DNA from: Desulfuromonas sp. SDB
GTDB taxonomy: Bacteria > SDB-A
Direction: 5' to 3'
Assembly: GCA_001412365.1 (NCBI GenBank)
Contig: LKUE01000048.1
Location: forward strand, 1 to 12,148
DNA: 12,148 bases
A model generated the notes under the pieces. That model did not search any database. It saw only the letters and a list, made by a program, of their open reading frames with translations, and was not told the DNA's origin. Shown here piece after piece: positions 1 to 7,280 of this stretch; position 1 is the first letter of the stretch; every line of letters begins with the position of its first letter. A program made the position numbers and the translations under genes.

Positions 1-363
1 GCCCCGGGAGGGCATTACCCGGTTTACCATGGGAATGTCCTCGTAGTTCTCCTCTATTATCCTCAACTCTACCTCTCCCCGGTCCGGTATCAGCAAACTG
101 CGCCTCAAGGTGGGCAGCTCCGGATATCCTGCTTCCCGGTGATAGGCTTCCCCAGACATTATCACCCAGTCCAATATCTCTCCGTTGACACTGAACTGCT
201 CCACTTCAAAACTCCCTACCTCCACCTCCAGCACTATCCGGTCACCATAATCCTCTATTACCTCATAACTGTACCCGCTGCCTCCGCCTACCTGAACCGG
301 ATAGGCAGTTAAAGGTATAGATATTGCTAAAAATATATAAACAAAAAATAAACCTGGCTTCAT
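1..363 (-). CDS. Secreted protein with gingipain-type (C25) propeptide, N-terminal fragment
   Basis: The reading frame is open from an ATG at 363 to the window edge, giving 121 residues without a stop; the rest lies outside. Residues 1-20 form a signal peptide (short positive start, then FFVYIFLAISIPLTA), so the product is exported. Residues 30-120 look like the propeptide that precedes C25 cysteine peptidases (gingipain family): a GYPELPTLRRSLLIPDRG block followed by VELRIIEENYEDIP, which resembles the usual G-x-P-x-L-P ... I-P ... V pattern. The catalytic domain is not in view, so peptidase activity is only inferred; many FCB-group secreted proteins carry this propeptide. A good ribosome site (GGAGGAAG) lies just upstream, in the 11-base gap after the carboxypeptidase gene, so the two are probably co-transcribed. 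Glutamate codons are mostly GAG (12 of 15), unlike the upstream gene. Confidence 0.7.
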   Translation of the reverse strand, partial: MKPGLFFVYIFLAISIPLTAYPVQVGGGSGYSYEVIEDYGDRIVLEVEVGSFEVEQFSVNGEILDWVIMSGEAYHREAGYPELPTLRRSLLIPDRGEVELRIIEENYEDIPMVNRVMPSRG

Positions 364-374
364 TACTTCCTCCA

Positions 375-2957
375 TTAATCAATTAATTGAAATTTAAAAC
401 ATTGATGTTGATCTATTAGTTCATTGTGAAAATCAACATTGATAAAATATATTCCTGAATTTAACTCCTGAGGTGATCTTAGGTGTCTTCCTGCAGTTAA
501 ATTGTATTGCTGCTCACTGACAATTCTGCCGGTTAGATCCATAATTTTAATGTTAACTTGACCTGACTGAAGAAGATTAAGATAGAACTGGTTAAAACCT
601 CGGGGACCGCAACTGAAGTAAACAGATTGATTGTCCTGCTCTTCTACTGATCCTGCGGTGGTGCTGAAACACCACTGATCAGACAGATATGAACGATAAT
701 AACCATTATTAGCATATACTCTCCAGTAATAAGTTTGATTTGCATTTAAGGGAGGAGTGACTTCCCAGGAAGTATAACCGCCGCTGCCTTGAGTAACTCC
801 TGTTTGTTCAGTTACCAGATCAGTCATTAAGCTGTCCTGGTATATTCTATAAGTATAGGTCAAGGTTAAACCATTGGGATCAGTTGAATTTTCCACAGTT
901 AATACCGGATGATTGTTGGTACTGGATTGATTGGCAGGAGAATAGGGTTCAGGAGTAGAGGGAATTGAATCCGATGAACTTCCGCACAGGATATTTACAT
1001 CATCCACATACCACCCTCCTCCAGTTACATACCAATCGGAATTCAGTCTGAATCTAACCTTCACGTTATGATCAGATGAATAATCGGAAAGATCAACCGT
1101 CTCCTCGCTCCAACTCCAGTGATTTTCACCGTTAACTGTTTTTACCGAAACCCAGTTGGATTGTTCATCAGAGCTGACTTCAACATAACCGTAATCATAT
1201 CCATCCTCTAAGTCATAAACATTCCAGAATATCAACTCGGTAGGAAAATCAACTCCATTTATCAAGGTGGTGGAAATATTCTGTTGATTGCCGTATGAAC
1301 CAGTTCCCATACTGTGGGTAGGACTATAGGAATAATTAGTTCTTAACTGCCAAATACCTTCAGGACTCCAATTGGAAATACCCGATTCAAAATCATCAAA
1401 AAATCCACTGGAGGGAGTTCCCACCCTAATTTTTAGGTCATTGGTGCTTTGATAACTCCCATCTGCGGAAATCACCGCAGTTAATGCAACAATATGTCCA
1501 CTGGGGGTGGAAGGATCAAAGGCAATAGTGATTATATCTGATCCGCTGGTTTTACTGTTCAACAGATCAATAGATCCAAAACTGGACTGGGCATCCAAAA
1601 CATAAACATAGGGATCATCGGTTAACAAATGGCAATTTACTCCGCTGGCATTTTGATCCAAAGAATAATTAAATAAATTCAGAGTAATATCTACAGTATC
1701 TCCGGGATCAGCTCTTAAATTTCCATCCCTGTCCTCAGTTATATTAATTTGCAGAGCTCTTAAATACAAGCCAGCTGACCAGCAGGTAATTTTATTGCCT
1801 AAATGAGTTTCATTAAGCTGGGATTGAAGCTGTTCATCCTGCCAAAAAGCGGTCCCCACTTCAGGGGATATATGGTAAACCTTTGGTTTAGAAGTGTCCC
1901 CATATCCCCAATCAATTGAACCGCCATTAACCGGATACAATAACTCCCAGGGGGTTCCCGGAGAATATCCATTGGCTGAAGCCATCATATTGGTAATGGA
2001 ATCAAACTTCCAATTATCTTGGGTATAAATCTGATCATATCCCCAGGGGTATAAATACATTCCCCCATGAGAGTGATAATCAATAGCGGTGACAAATTCA
2101 TGCTGCTGGTAAAGCCACATTAAAGACTGGATACAAGGCTCGCTACCGGGGGAAGGGCCACGGTAAGTCTCATCTGAAGGATCGGGACTGGAACCGCTGT
2201 TATCATATCCCCACATATAGGGATAATTCCGATTAGGATCTACTCCATAACTTCCCCCATTATTTCTGCGGTTCTTTCTCCACATACCCCCATAGCCATA
2301 AGAAGTTTCATTATAAATATATCCATCGGGATTGGCCATGGGAACTATCCATATTTGCCGGTTGTTTACCAGCCAAGTTGCATCAGGATCAGTTCCATAA
2401 TTATCTGCCAGCCAGTGCAAAAAATAAATACATATAGATGTAGATATCGGTTCACGGGCATGGTGCAATCCAATAATTAATGCTTCCGGTTCGTTTTCCT
2501 GGACATCCACATTATCCGAAACCTTAATCGCCCAAACATAATTTCCATCCCAAGTGGTATCCCCCAGAACCGTATTGGGCAGACTGATTTTTTCCCCAAC
2601 AATGGAAGGATAGGCATTATGCACTGAATCCATGGAATTCATCGCCTCGCTGTAAGTTAGATAATCTCCAAACACACCATCCCCAGTCATCTGACTGGCG
2701 TAGAACTGTTGGATATCCCGGATAGAAATCTGAAATGAAAAGCCCAGAGAATATATCTGTTCCCACTGATCAGACCTTACTATCGCTTCCGCATAATAAC
2801 CAGGTTTAACTTTTACCACATCAATTCCTGATTGTAATATTCTGTGTACATCTGCTTCCGAGCTGATGTCAATTAACACCAGATCATATTTTTCAGTTGC
2901 ATTTACTCCTGAAGTTAAAAATATCCAGGATAATAAAAAAATCACTAAATATTTCAT
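375..2957 (-). CDS. Secreted M14 zinc carboxypeptidase with C-terminal sorting domain
   Basis: This 860-residue exported metallopeptidase probably removes C-terminal amino acids from peptides outside the cell. Order: signal peptide 1-20; propeptide about 21-90; M14 domain about 95-395; a beta-sandwich region 400-512; a jelly-roll domain about 520-657 ending in WYVDDVNI; a fibronectin-III-like domain about 665-768; and a C-terminal domain 775-860 (VNIKIMDLTGRIV ... SGIYFINV) resembling type IX secretion sorting domains. Catalytic set by comparison with carboxypeptidase A: zinc ligands H166 and E169 (HAREP) and H295; substrate-binding R227 (WRKNR), N242 and R243 (DPNRN); Y341 before GGSIDW; and general base E366 (SPEVG). 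All expected residues are present, so it should be active. The ATG at 2957 has AAGGAG at normal spacing. It is the first gene of an operon with the C25-propeptide gene. The exact specificity (neutral, basic or acidic side chains) cannot be read. Confidence 0.92.
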   Translation of the reverse strand: MKYLVIFLLSWIFLTSGVNATEKYDLVLIDISSEADVHRILQSGIDVVKVKPGYYAEAIVRSDQWEQIYSLGFSFQISIRDIQQFYASQMTGDGVFGDYLTYSEAMNSMDSVHNAYPSIVGEKISLPNTVLGDTTWDGNYVWAIKVSDNVDVQENEPEALIIGLHHAREPISTSICIYFLHWLADNYGTDPDATWLVNNRQIWIVPMANPDGYIYNETSYGYGGMWRKNRRNNGGSYGVDPNRNYPYMWGYDNSGSSPDPSDETYRGPSPGSEPCIQSLMWLYQQHEFVTAIDYHSHGGMYLYPWGYDQIYTQDNWKFDSITNMMASANGYSPGTPWELLYPVNGGSIDWGYGDTSKPKVYHISPEVGTAFWQDEQLQSQLNETHLGNKITCWSAGLYLRALQINITEDRDGNLRADPGDTVDITLNLFNYSLDQNASGVNCHLLTDDPYVYVLDAQSSFGSIDLLNSKTSGSDIITIAFDPSTPSGHIVALTAVISADGSYQSTNDLKIRVGTPSSGFFDDFESGISNWSPEGIWQLRTNYSYSPTHSMGTGSYGNQQNISTTLINGVDFPTELIFWNVYDLEDGYDYGYVEVSSDEQSNWVSVKTVNGENHWSWSEETVDLSDYSSDHNVKVRFRLNSDWYVTGGGWYVDDVNILCGSSSDSIPSTPEPYSPANQSSTNNHPVLTVENSTDPNGLTLTYTYRIYQDSLMTDLVTEQTGVTQGSGGYTSWEVTPPLNANQTYYWRVYANNGYYRSYLSDQWCFSTTAGSVEEQDNQSVYFSCGPRGFNQFYLNLLQSGQVNIKIMDLTGRIVSEQQYNLTAGRHLRSPQELNSGIYFINVDFHNELIDQHQCFKFQLID

Positions 2958-3101
2958 TGCAGCTCCTTGAAATTTAAAAATAAAAATATAGTTAATTCAC
3001 AAAAATATATTAGTAAAGCACTCATATATATAAAATTAATCATTTTCCTAAAATTTTCAAGCAATAATTTTGACATTTTATATAATTCGTAAAACAAATA
3101 T
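2958..3101 (-). promoter_or_regulatory. AT-rich intergenic region ahead of the peptidase operon
   Basis: This 144-base gap separates the birA stop codon from the carboxypeptidase start; both genes read on the minus strand. It is almost entirely A and T. A TATATA run at 3025-3032 is the best -10-like element for the peptidase operon, but no convincing -35 hexamer sits 16-18 bases upstream of it (TTGAAA at 3055-3060 is too far). No GC-rich hairpin followed by a T-run is visible, so I see no intrinsic terminator for birA. Promoter placement here is a guess. Confidence 0.3.
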
Positions 3102-3710
3102 TTACAGAATATTAAAATCTTTATTTAAATTAAAAAATCTAATCATAAATTCACTGCGTGAAAATATACGATTGGTTTCTATTTGAATTGATGTTGCCAG
3201 GGGTTTTAATTCAGGAGGGAATTGATGGTATGGGGTATTTACATTAATGCCTACTCCGGCAATTATTGTTCTGCATATTTCTCCTTGAATTTTAGATTCT
3301 AAAAGAATCCCCGCAACCTTTTTTCCACTAATTAATACATCATTAGGTTTTTTTATTTCAGCGGATATTCCCGGGATACTTTCAATTGTCTTTTTTACCA
3401 TCTCTCCCCAGGTTTCAGGGATAGTTAAAATATCTCTTGCCGGAATATCCGGATTAATCAACAGTGAAAAATATAATCCCACCTCCGGAGGACTGAACCA
3501 TGAATTTTCTTTCTGACCTTTCCCTTTAAACTGGGAATCAGCCATTATTAAGTAATTCTGCTTCTGATCAGGGTGTACTTCAGATAGATTTGATGCAAAG
3601 TTATTTGTGGAATCAACCGAGTGCAGATAAATTAATTTTAAGGGATTTTTTTCCCAGGCAATTTTACCATTTTTGGCAAGGGATATAAAATCACTTAAAT
3701 CATTTTCCAT
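3102..3710 (-). CDS. birA: Biotin-protein ligase, catalytic domain only
   Basis: BirA makes biotinyl-AMP and transfers biotin to a lysine of an acceptor protein; the evident acceptor here is MmdC, encoded 4.7 kb away. With the ATG at 3710 it has 202 residues. Visible motifs: DSTNN (33-37), GKGQKENSWFSP (63-74, the biotinyl-AMP loop, GRGRRGRKW in E. coli), KKPNDV (120-125, usually KWPND), GKKVAGILLE with catalytic K131, and GVGINVN (152-158). There is no N-terminal helix-turn-helix, so it should not act as a repressor, and the C-terminal SH3-like domain is short or missing. A longer frame reaches a TTG at 3782, but that start has no ribosome site and its extra residues are not family-like. A perfect TATAAT lies inside that extension. 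AGAAG upstream of 3710 is a weak ribosome site. The gene is divergent from the mutase operon. Confidence 0.88.
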   Translation of the reverse strand: MENDLSDFISLAKNGKIAWEKNPLKLIYLHSVDSTNNFASNLSEVHPDQKQNYLIMADSQFKGKGQKENSWFSPPEVGLYFSLLINPDIPARDILTIPETWGEMVKKTIESIPGISAEIKKPNDVLISGKKVAGILLESKIQGEICRTIIAGVGINVNTPYHQFPPELKPLATSIQIETNRIFSRSEFMIRFFNLNKDFNIL

Positions 3711-3759
3711 TATAAAATCTTCTTTTGTGGTAATAGGTATTAATAGTGGGTAATTGTAA

Positions 3760-3765
3760 ATTATA
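3760..3765 (-). promoter_or_regulatory. Candidate birA -10 element (TATAAT)
   Basis: The minus strand reads TATAAT here, a perfect -10 hexamer, about 50 bases upstream of the ATG at 3710. That would give a leader of roughly 43 bases. The best -35-like hexamer (TTGACT, 3777-3782) is only 11 bases away, too close for the standard 16-18 spacing, so the -35 is unassigned. The position supports the shorter birA start. Confidence 0.4.
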
Positions 3766-3766
3766 C

Positions 3767-3795
3767 TTAACAATAAAGTCAAGTTATGTTATCAA
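3767..3795 (+). promoter_or_regulatory. Candidate promoter of the mutase operon
   Basis: TTAACA (3767-3772, 5 of 6 to consensus), a 17-base spacer and TATCAA (3790-3795, 4 of 6) form a sigma-70-like promoter. The predicted start of transcription is near 3802, about 43 bases before the GTG of the mutase gene. It overlaps the candidate birA promoter on the other strand. It is a motif match only, in AT-rich DNA where chance matches are common. The 134-base gap between birA and the mutase gene shows no cobalamin-riboswitch signature. Confidence 0.35.
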
Positions 3796-3832
3796 ATAAT
3801 CTGCTAATCTTTTCGATTAATTTCATTTAAAA

Positions 3833-3841
3833 AAAGGAGGG
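3833..3841 (+). promoter_or_regulatory. Strong ribosome binding site fixing the GTG start
   Basis: AAAGGAGGG matches the 16S rRNA 3' end very well and ends four bases before GTG at 3845. It makes that GTG the start codon of the mutase large subunit; no ATG or other start lies in frame at a comparable distance. Confidence 0.8.
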
Positions 3842-3844
3842 TCA

Positions 3845-5518
3845 GTGTCCACCCAAGATAAACTAGAACAGAAAAAGAAGCAATGGGAACAGAACACCTT
3901 GAATAAAGCTTTATCTAAATTTCCTGAAAGAAAAACTGAGTTTACCACAGGATCATCCCTGCCTGTAGATAGAATATACACACCGCCCCAAGACTGCCAG
4001 GAAAAATATGTTGAAGATTTAAGTTTTCCCGGTGAATATCCTTATACCCGGGGGATTCAACCTACCATGTATCGCGGTCGGTTATGGACAATGAGACAAT
4101 ATGCAGGATTTGGAACTGCTGAAGAATCAAATCAGAGGTATAAGTATTTACTGGAGCAGGGGCAGACCGGATTGTCTGTAGCTTTTGATCTTCCCACCCA
4201 GATTGGTTACGATTCAGATGATGACCACAGTCTGGGGGAAGTAGGGAAAGTAGGAGTTGCCATTGACACTCTTGAAGATATGGAGATTTTATTTGAGGGC
4301 ATACCCTTACAGAAGGTTTCCACTTCTATGACCATCAACGCTCCCGCATCTATATTACTGGCTATGTACATGGCAGTAGGAGACAAACAGGGGGTAAATA
4401 ACACTCAGCTCAAAGGGACAATCCAAAATGATATTCTAAAAGAATACATCGCTAGAGGTACCTATATTTTTCCACCGGAACCTTCCATGCGGCTGATAAC
4501 CAATATCTTTGAATTTTGTTCTGAACATGTGCCCAAATTCAACACCATTAGTATATCCGGATATCATATACGTGAAGCTGGATCCACTGCAGTGCAGGAA
4601 GTTGCCTTTACCATTGCCGACGGCATTGAATATGTTAAATCGGCAATAAAAACCGGTTTAGATGTAGATAGTTTTGCGGGAAGATTGTCTTTTTTCTTTA
4701 ATGCCCACAATGACCTTCTGGAGGAAGTGGCAAAATTCAGAGCAGCCCGGAGGATTTGGGCAAAAGTGATGAAAGAAAAATTTCATGCTCAAAATCAAAA
4801 ATCCCTGTTATTGAGATTTCACACTCAAACTGGCGGTTCTACTTTAACTGCCCAGCAGCCAGATAATAATATTGTCAGGGTTACTATCCAAACCTTGGCA
4901 GCGGTATTGGGAGGAACTCAAAGTCTTCATACCAATTCAAGAGATGAAGCACTAGCCCTGCCTTCTGAACAATCAGTGAGAATTGCATTGAGGACCCAGC
5001 AAATTGTCGCCCATGAGTCAGGGGTAATTAATTCTGTAGATCCTCTGGGAGGTTCATATTACATAGAACACCTCACTGATGAAATTGAAAGACAAGTATG
5101 GGAATATCTTGACCATATCGAAAAAATCGGAGGTATGGTGGAAGCAATTAATAAAGGTTTCATTCAAAAAGAAATACAGGATGCCGCCTATCATTATCAG
5201 CAGGACATTGAAAACTCAGAAAGAATTGTAGTGGGAGTTAATAAGTTCACTGTTGAGGAGGCTCCTCCCAAGGATTTGTTAAAAGTAGATCCTCAGTTAA
5301 GAAAAATACAAGTAACCAAGATAGACAAAATAAAACAAAACCGGGACAATCTTCAAGTAAAAAATAATCTGAAGGAACTAAGGTCAGCAGCTGAACATAA
5401 ATCTAAGAATCTGATGCCCTATATTCTAGACTCGGTTCGTGTTTATGCAACCTTAGGAGAAATTTGTACAGTGCTGAGAGATGTTTTTGGAGAATATCAA
5501 GAATCCATAGTACTTTAA
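3845..5518 (+). CDS. mcmA1: Methylmalonyl-CoA mutase, catalytic (large) subunit, split type
   Basis: This 557-residue subunit interconverts succinyl-CoA and (R)-methylmalonyl-CoA by a radical mechanism with adenosylcobalamin. It is the TIM-barrel part only; the B12-binding domain is the next gene, as in archaeal and some bacterial enzymes. Motifs: [25 protein letters not shown] (read in two blocks, 65-78 and 79-89), [18 protein letters not shown] (109-126), [10 protein letters not shown] (159-168), [20 protein letters not shown] (191-210), SISGYH (236-241), and [10 protein letters not shown] later. Three residues that define the family align with the Propionibacterium enzyme at a constant offset of three: Y89 becomes Y86, R207 becomes R204 and H244 becomes H241. 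Isobutyryl-CoA mutases have F and Q at the first two, so methylmalonyl-CoA is the expected substrate. It starts at GTG with a strong ribosome site. First gene of a four-gene operon; the next start is 10 bases downstream. Confidence 0.95.
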   Translation: MSTQDKLEQKKKQWEQNTLNKALSKFPERKTEFTTGSSLPVDRIYTPPQDCQEKYVEDLSFPGEYPYTRGIQPTMYRGRLWTMRQYAGFGTAEESNQRYKYLLEQGQTGLSVAFDLPTQIGYDSDDDHSLGEVGKVGVAIDTLEDMEILFEGIPLQKVSTSMTINAPASILLAMYMAVGDKQGVNNTQLKGTIQNDILKEYIARGTYIFPPEPSMRLITNIFEFCSEHVPKFNTISISGYHIREAGSTAVQEVAFTIADGIEYVKSAIKTGLDVDSFAGRLSFFFNAHNDLLEEVAKFRAARRIWAKVMKEKFHAQNQKSLLLRFHTQTGGSTLTAQQPDNNIVRVTIQTLAAVLGGTQSLHTNSRDEALALPSEQSVRIALRTQQIVAHESGVINSVDPLGGSYYIEHLTDEIERQVWEYLDHIEKIGGMVEAINKGFIQKEIQDAAYHYQQDIENSERIVVGVNKFTVEEAPPKDLLKVDPQLRKIQVTKIDKIKQNRDNLQVKNNLKELRSAAEHKSKNLMPYILDSVRVYATLGEICTVLRDVFGEYQESIVL

Positions 5519-5528
5519 GGGGGAAAAT

Positions 5529-5927
5529 ATGTCATCTAAAAATGTTAGAATTCTCATAGCTAAACCCGGTTTAGATGGACATGACCGGGGAGCAAAATAT
5601 ATAGCCCGTGCTTTAAAAGACAATGGTTATGAAGTTATCTACACCGGTTTAAGGCAAACCCCGGAATCTATAGTTCAGACTGCTATTCAGGAAGATGTGG
5701 ATTTTGTCGGTTTAAGTTTGTTATCCGGCGCCCATAATGAATTATTTCCAAAGGTGGTAGAATTATTAAAACAAAATCAAGCTGAAGATATCATTGTTTT
5801 CGGAGGCGGAGTAATCCCCGAAGAAGATATTCCCGCCTTAAATCAGCAGGGAATAAAGGCAATTTTTACTCCGGGCACCCCCATAAAAGATGTTGTATCC
5901 TTTATAGAAAAAAACCGTAAAACCTGA
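5529..5927 (+). CDS. mcmA2: Methylmalonyl-CoA mutase, B12-binding (small) subunit
   Basis: A 132-residue Rossmann-like cobalamin-binding protein that pairs with the preceding large subunit to form the active mutase. The base-off/His-on signature is complete: KPGLDGHDRG (12-21) with D16, the cobalt-ligating H18 and G21; SLLSGAH (63-69) lining the nucleotide-tail pocket; and FGGGVIP (91-97). The length matches a stand-alone B12 domain with no extra parts. A GGGGG-type ribosome site precedes ATG 5529. Its TGA overlaps the ATG of meaB by one base (TGATG), which suggests translational coupling. Neighbouring order large subunit, small subunit, MeaB, epimerase is a known arrangement for this pathway. 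Confidence 0.95.
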   Translation: MSSKNVRILIAKPGLDGHDRGAKYIARALKDNGYEVIYTGLRQTPESIVQTAIQEDVDFVGLSLLSGAHNELFPKVVELLKQNQAEDIIVFGGGVIPEEDIPALNQQGIKAIFTPGTPIKDVVSFIEKNRKT

Positions 5928-6892
5928 TGAAACTTATCCAGGGCATTCTCCAGGGCAAGGTCAGACCCTTAGCTAAAGCCATAAGTCTGGTTGAGGACAA
6001 TTTAATTGATAAAGAAGAACTAATTGACCAGCTTTACCCTCACACCGGAAAAGCGGCAATCTGGGGGGTAACTGGCCCACCGGGAGCTGGTAAAAGCACC
6101 CTGGTGGATAAATTAATTGACCGGGAAAGATCACAGGACCACCGGGTAGCAGTAATCGCCATTGATCCCAGTTCCCCCTTTACCGGAGGAGCTTTGTTAG
6201 GAGATCGCCTGAGGATGCAGAGACACAGTTTGGATCCCCAGGTTTTTATCCGGTCAATGGCTTCCCGGGGACATCTGGGAGGAGTTTCCTGGGGTTGCTC
6301 AGATGCTATAAAAATCTTGGATGCGGCTGGTTTTAATACCATAATCATTGAGACTATAGGAGTGGGGCAAACTGAAATTGAGGTTGTTGAATTAGCTGAC
6401 CTGGTGATGCTGGTTTTAGCTCCGGGGATGGGAGATGAAATCCAGGCAATGAAGGCGGGAGTGATGGAAATTGGTGATTTATTTGTAATCAATAAAAAAG
6501 ACTTGCCCGGTAGTGAAAAACTGAAGGCGGAAATTGAATACGTGTTAAATTTATCCTCAGATAATCCTGAACAGCTTCCACCGGTAATCTTAGCCTCTGC
6601 TCAAAAAAGCGAGGGGATTGACGAATTATGGAAAAAACTTTCAACAAAATATCAGCAGCTGGTAAAATCCGGATATCTGAGCGCTCGGAGAAAAGAAAGA
6701 ATAAAAAAGGAACTATCCAGGATAATACTTTACAAAGTACATCATCTTCTGGATAAAAAAATTGCCCTTCAGGATAATATTGATAATTGGGCTGAACAAG
6801 TATATTTAAAAAAGGATATGCCCTATACCATGGTCAATAAACAAATCAATCGTTTTAAAAAGGAGATGCGTCTAGATGATTCAAAAAATTAA
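5927..6892 (+). CDS. meaB: MeaB/ArgK-type GTPase, mutase chaperone
   Basis: A 321-residue G3E-family GTPase that gates adenosylcobalamin loading and protects methylmalonyl-CoA mutase from inactivation. Motifs: Walker A GPPGAGKST (50-58), DPSSPFTGGALLGDR (80-94, including the switch I region), ETIGVGQTE (142-150, the G3 region), and NKKD (189-192, guanine specificity). These are all intact. The length fits the bacterial MeaB family, which includes the C-terminal dimerisation arm (about 270-321 here). It was earlier called ArgK, a misnomer as an arginine-transport kinase. Translation starts on the TGATG overlap with the B12 subunit and the end overlaps the epimerase gene by 17 bases, so the four genes form one tight operon. 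Confidence 0.95.
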   Translation: MKLIQGILQGKVRPLAKAISLVEDNLIDKEELIDQLYPHTGKAAIWGVTGPPGAGKSTLVDKLIDRERSQDHRVAVIAIDPSSPFTGGALLGDRLRMQRHSLDPQVFIRSMASRGHLGGVSWGCSDAIKILDAAGFNTIIIETIGVGQTEIEVVELADLVMLVLAPGMGDEIQAMKAGVMEIGDLFVINKKDLPGSEKLKAEIEYVLNLSSDNPEQLPPVILASAQKSEGIDELWKKLSTKYQQLVKSGYLSARRKERIKKELSRIILYKVHHLLDKKIALQDNIDNWAEQVYLKKDMPYTMVNKQINRFKKEMRLDDSKN

Positions 6893-7280
6893 CCACCTGG
6901 GAATTGCAGTTAATAATTTAGATGAACAAATTCCCTTTTATCGAGATATTTTGAAATTTGAATTTTTAGGGATAGAAGAAGTCTCTGATCAGAAAGTTAG
7001 AGTAGCAATATTTCAAATTGGAGAAGTAAAAATTGAACTTCTGGAACCTACTGCCCCCGATAGTCCCATTGCTAAATATCTAGATAAAAAAGGTCCGGGA
7101 ATACATCATATTGCCTATCAGACTGACAACATCCAACATCAGATTGATCAATTAACCAACCAGAATATCAATATGATTGATCAACAACCCAGAACCGGAG
7201 CCCATCAAACTAAAATTGCCTTTATTCATCCGAAATCATCAGGAAAAATTTTAATCGAGTTATGCCAGCCATCAGAATAA
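6876..7280 (+). CDS. mce: Methylmalonyl-CoA epimerase
   Basis: A 134-residue vicinal-oxygen-chelate metalloenzyme that interconverts (R)- and (S)-methylmalonyl-CoA, linking the mutase product to the (S)-specific decarboxylase. Two paired beta-alpha-beta-beta-beta modules are visible: INHLGIAVNNLD (5-16) with metal ligand H7, VKIELLEP (51-58) with E54, GPGIHHIAYQTDNI (73-86) with H78, and the signature RTGAHQTKIAFIHPKSSGK (106-124) leading to E128 in ILIEL. These fit the family ligand set His, Gln/Glu, His, Glu. The length is typical. The ATG at 6876 lies inside the end of meaB (17-base overlap), with AAGGAG 11 bases upstream. The TAA at 7278-7280 directly abuts the stop codon of the convergent mmdB. 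Confidence 0.95.
   Translation: MIQKINHLGIAVNNLDEQIPFYRDILKFEFLGIEEVSDQKVRVAIFQIGEVKIELLEPTAPDSPIAKYLDKKGPGIHHIAYQTDNIQHQIDQLTNQNINMIDQQPRTGAHQTKIAFIHPKSSGKILIELCQPSE

Noticed and set aside
3070-3086. TTGACA followed by TATAAT on the plus strand, as an antisense promoter into birA
   Set aside because: The spacer is only 5 bases, far below the 16-18 needed, and no -10-like hexamer sits at the correct distance from TTGACA.
3711-3844. Possible cobalamin riboswitch ahead of the B12-dependent mutase operon
   Set aside because: The gap is 134 bases, shorter than the usual cobalamin element, is very AT-rich, and shows neither a B12-box-like sequence nor GC-rich paired arms.
4553-4564. Perfect 12-base palindrome ATATCCGGATAT
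   Set aside because: It lies inside the mutase coding region over the conserved SGYH codons, with no second copy or regulatory context, so it is best seen as a codon coincidence.
6040-6492. 150-codon open frame on the minus strand within meaB
   Set aside because: It is an antisense shadow of a strongly conserved GTPase gene; it has no ribosome site and no recognisable protein features.
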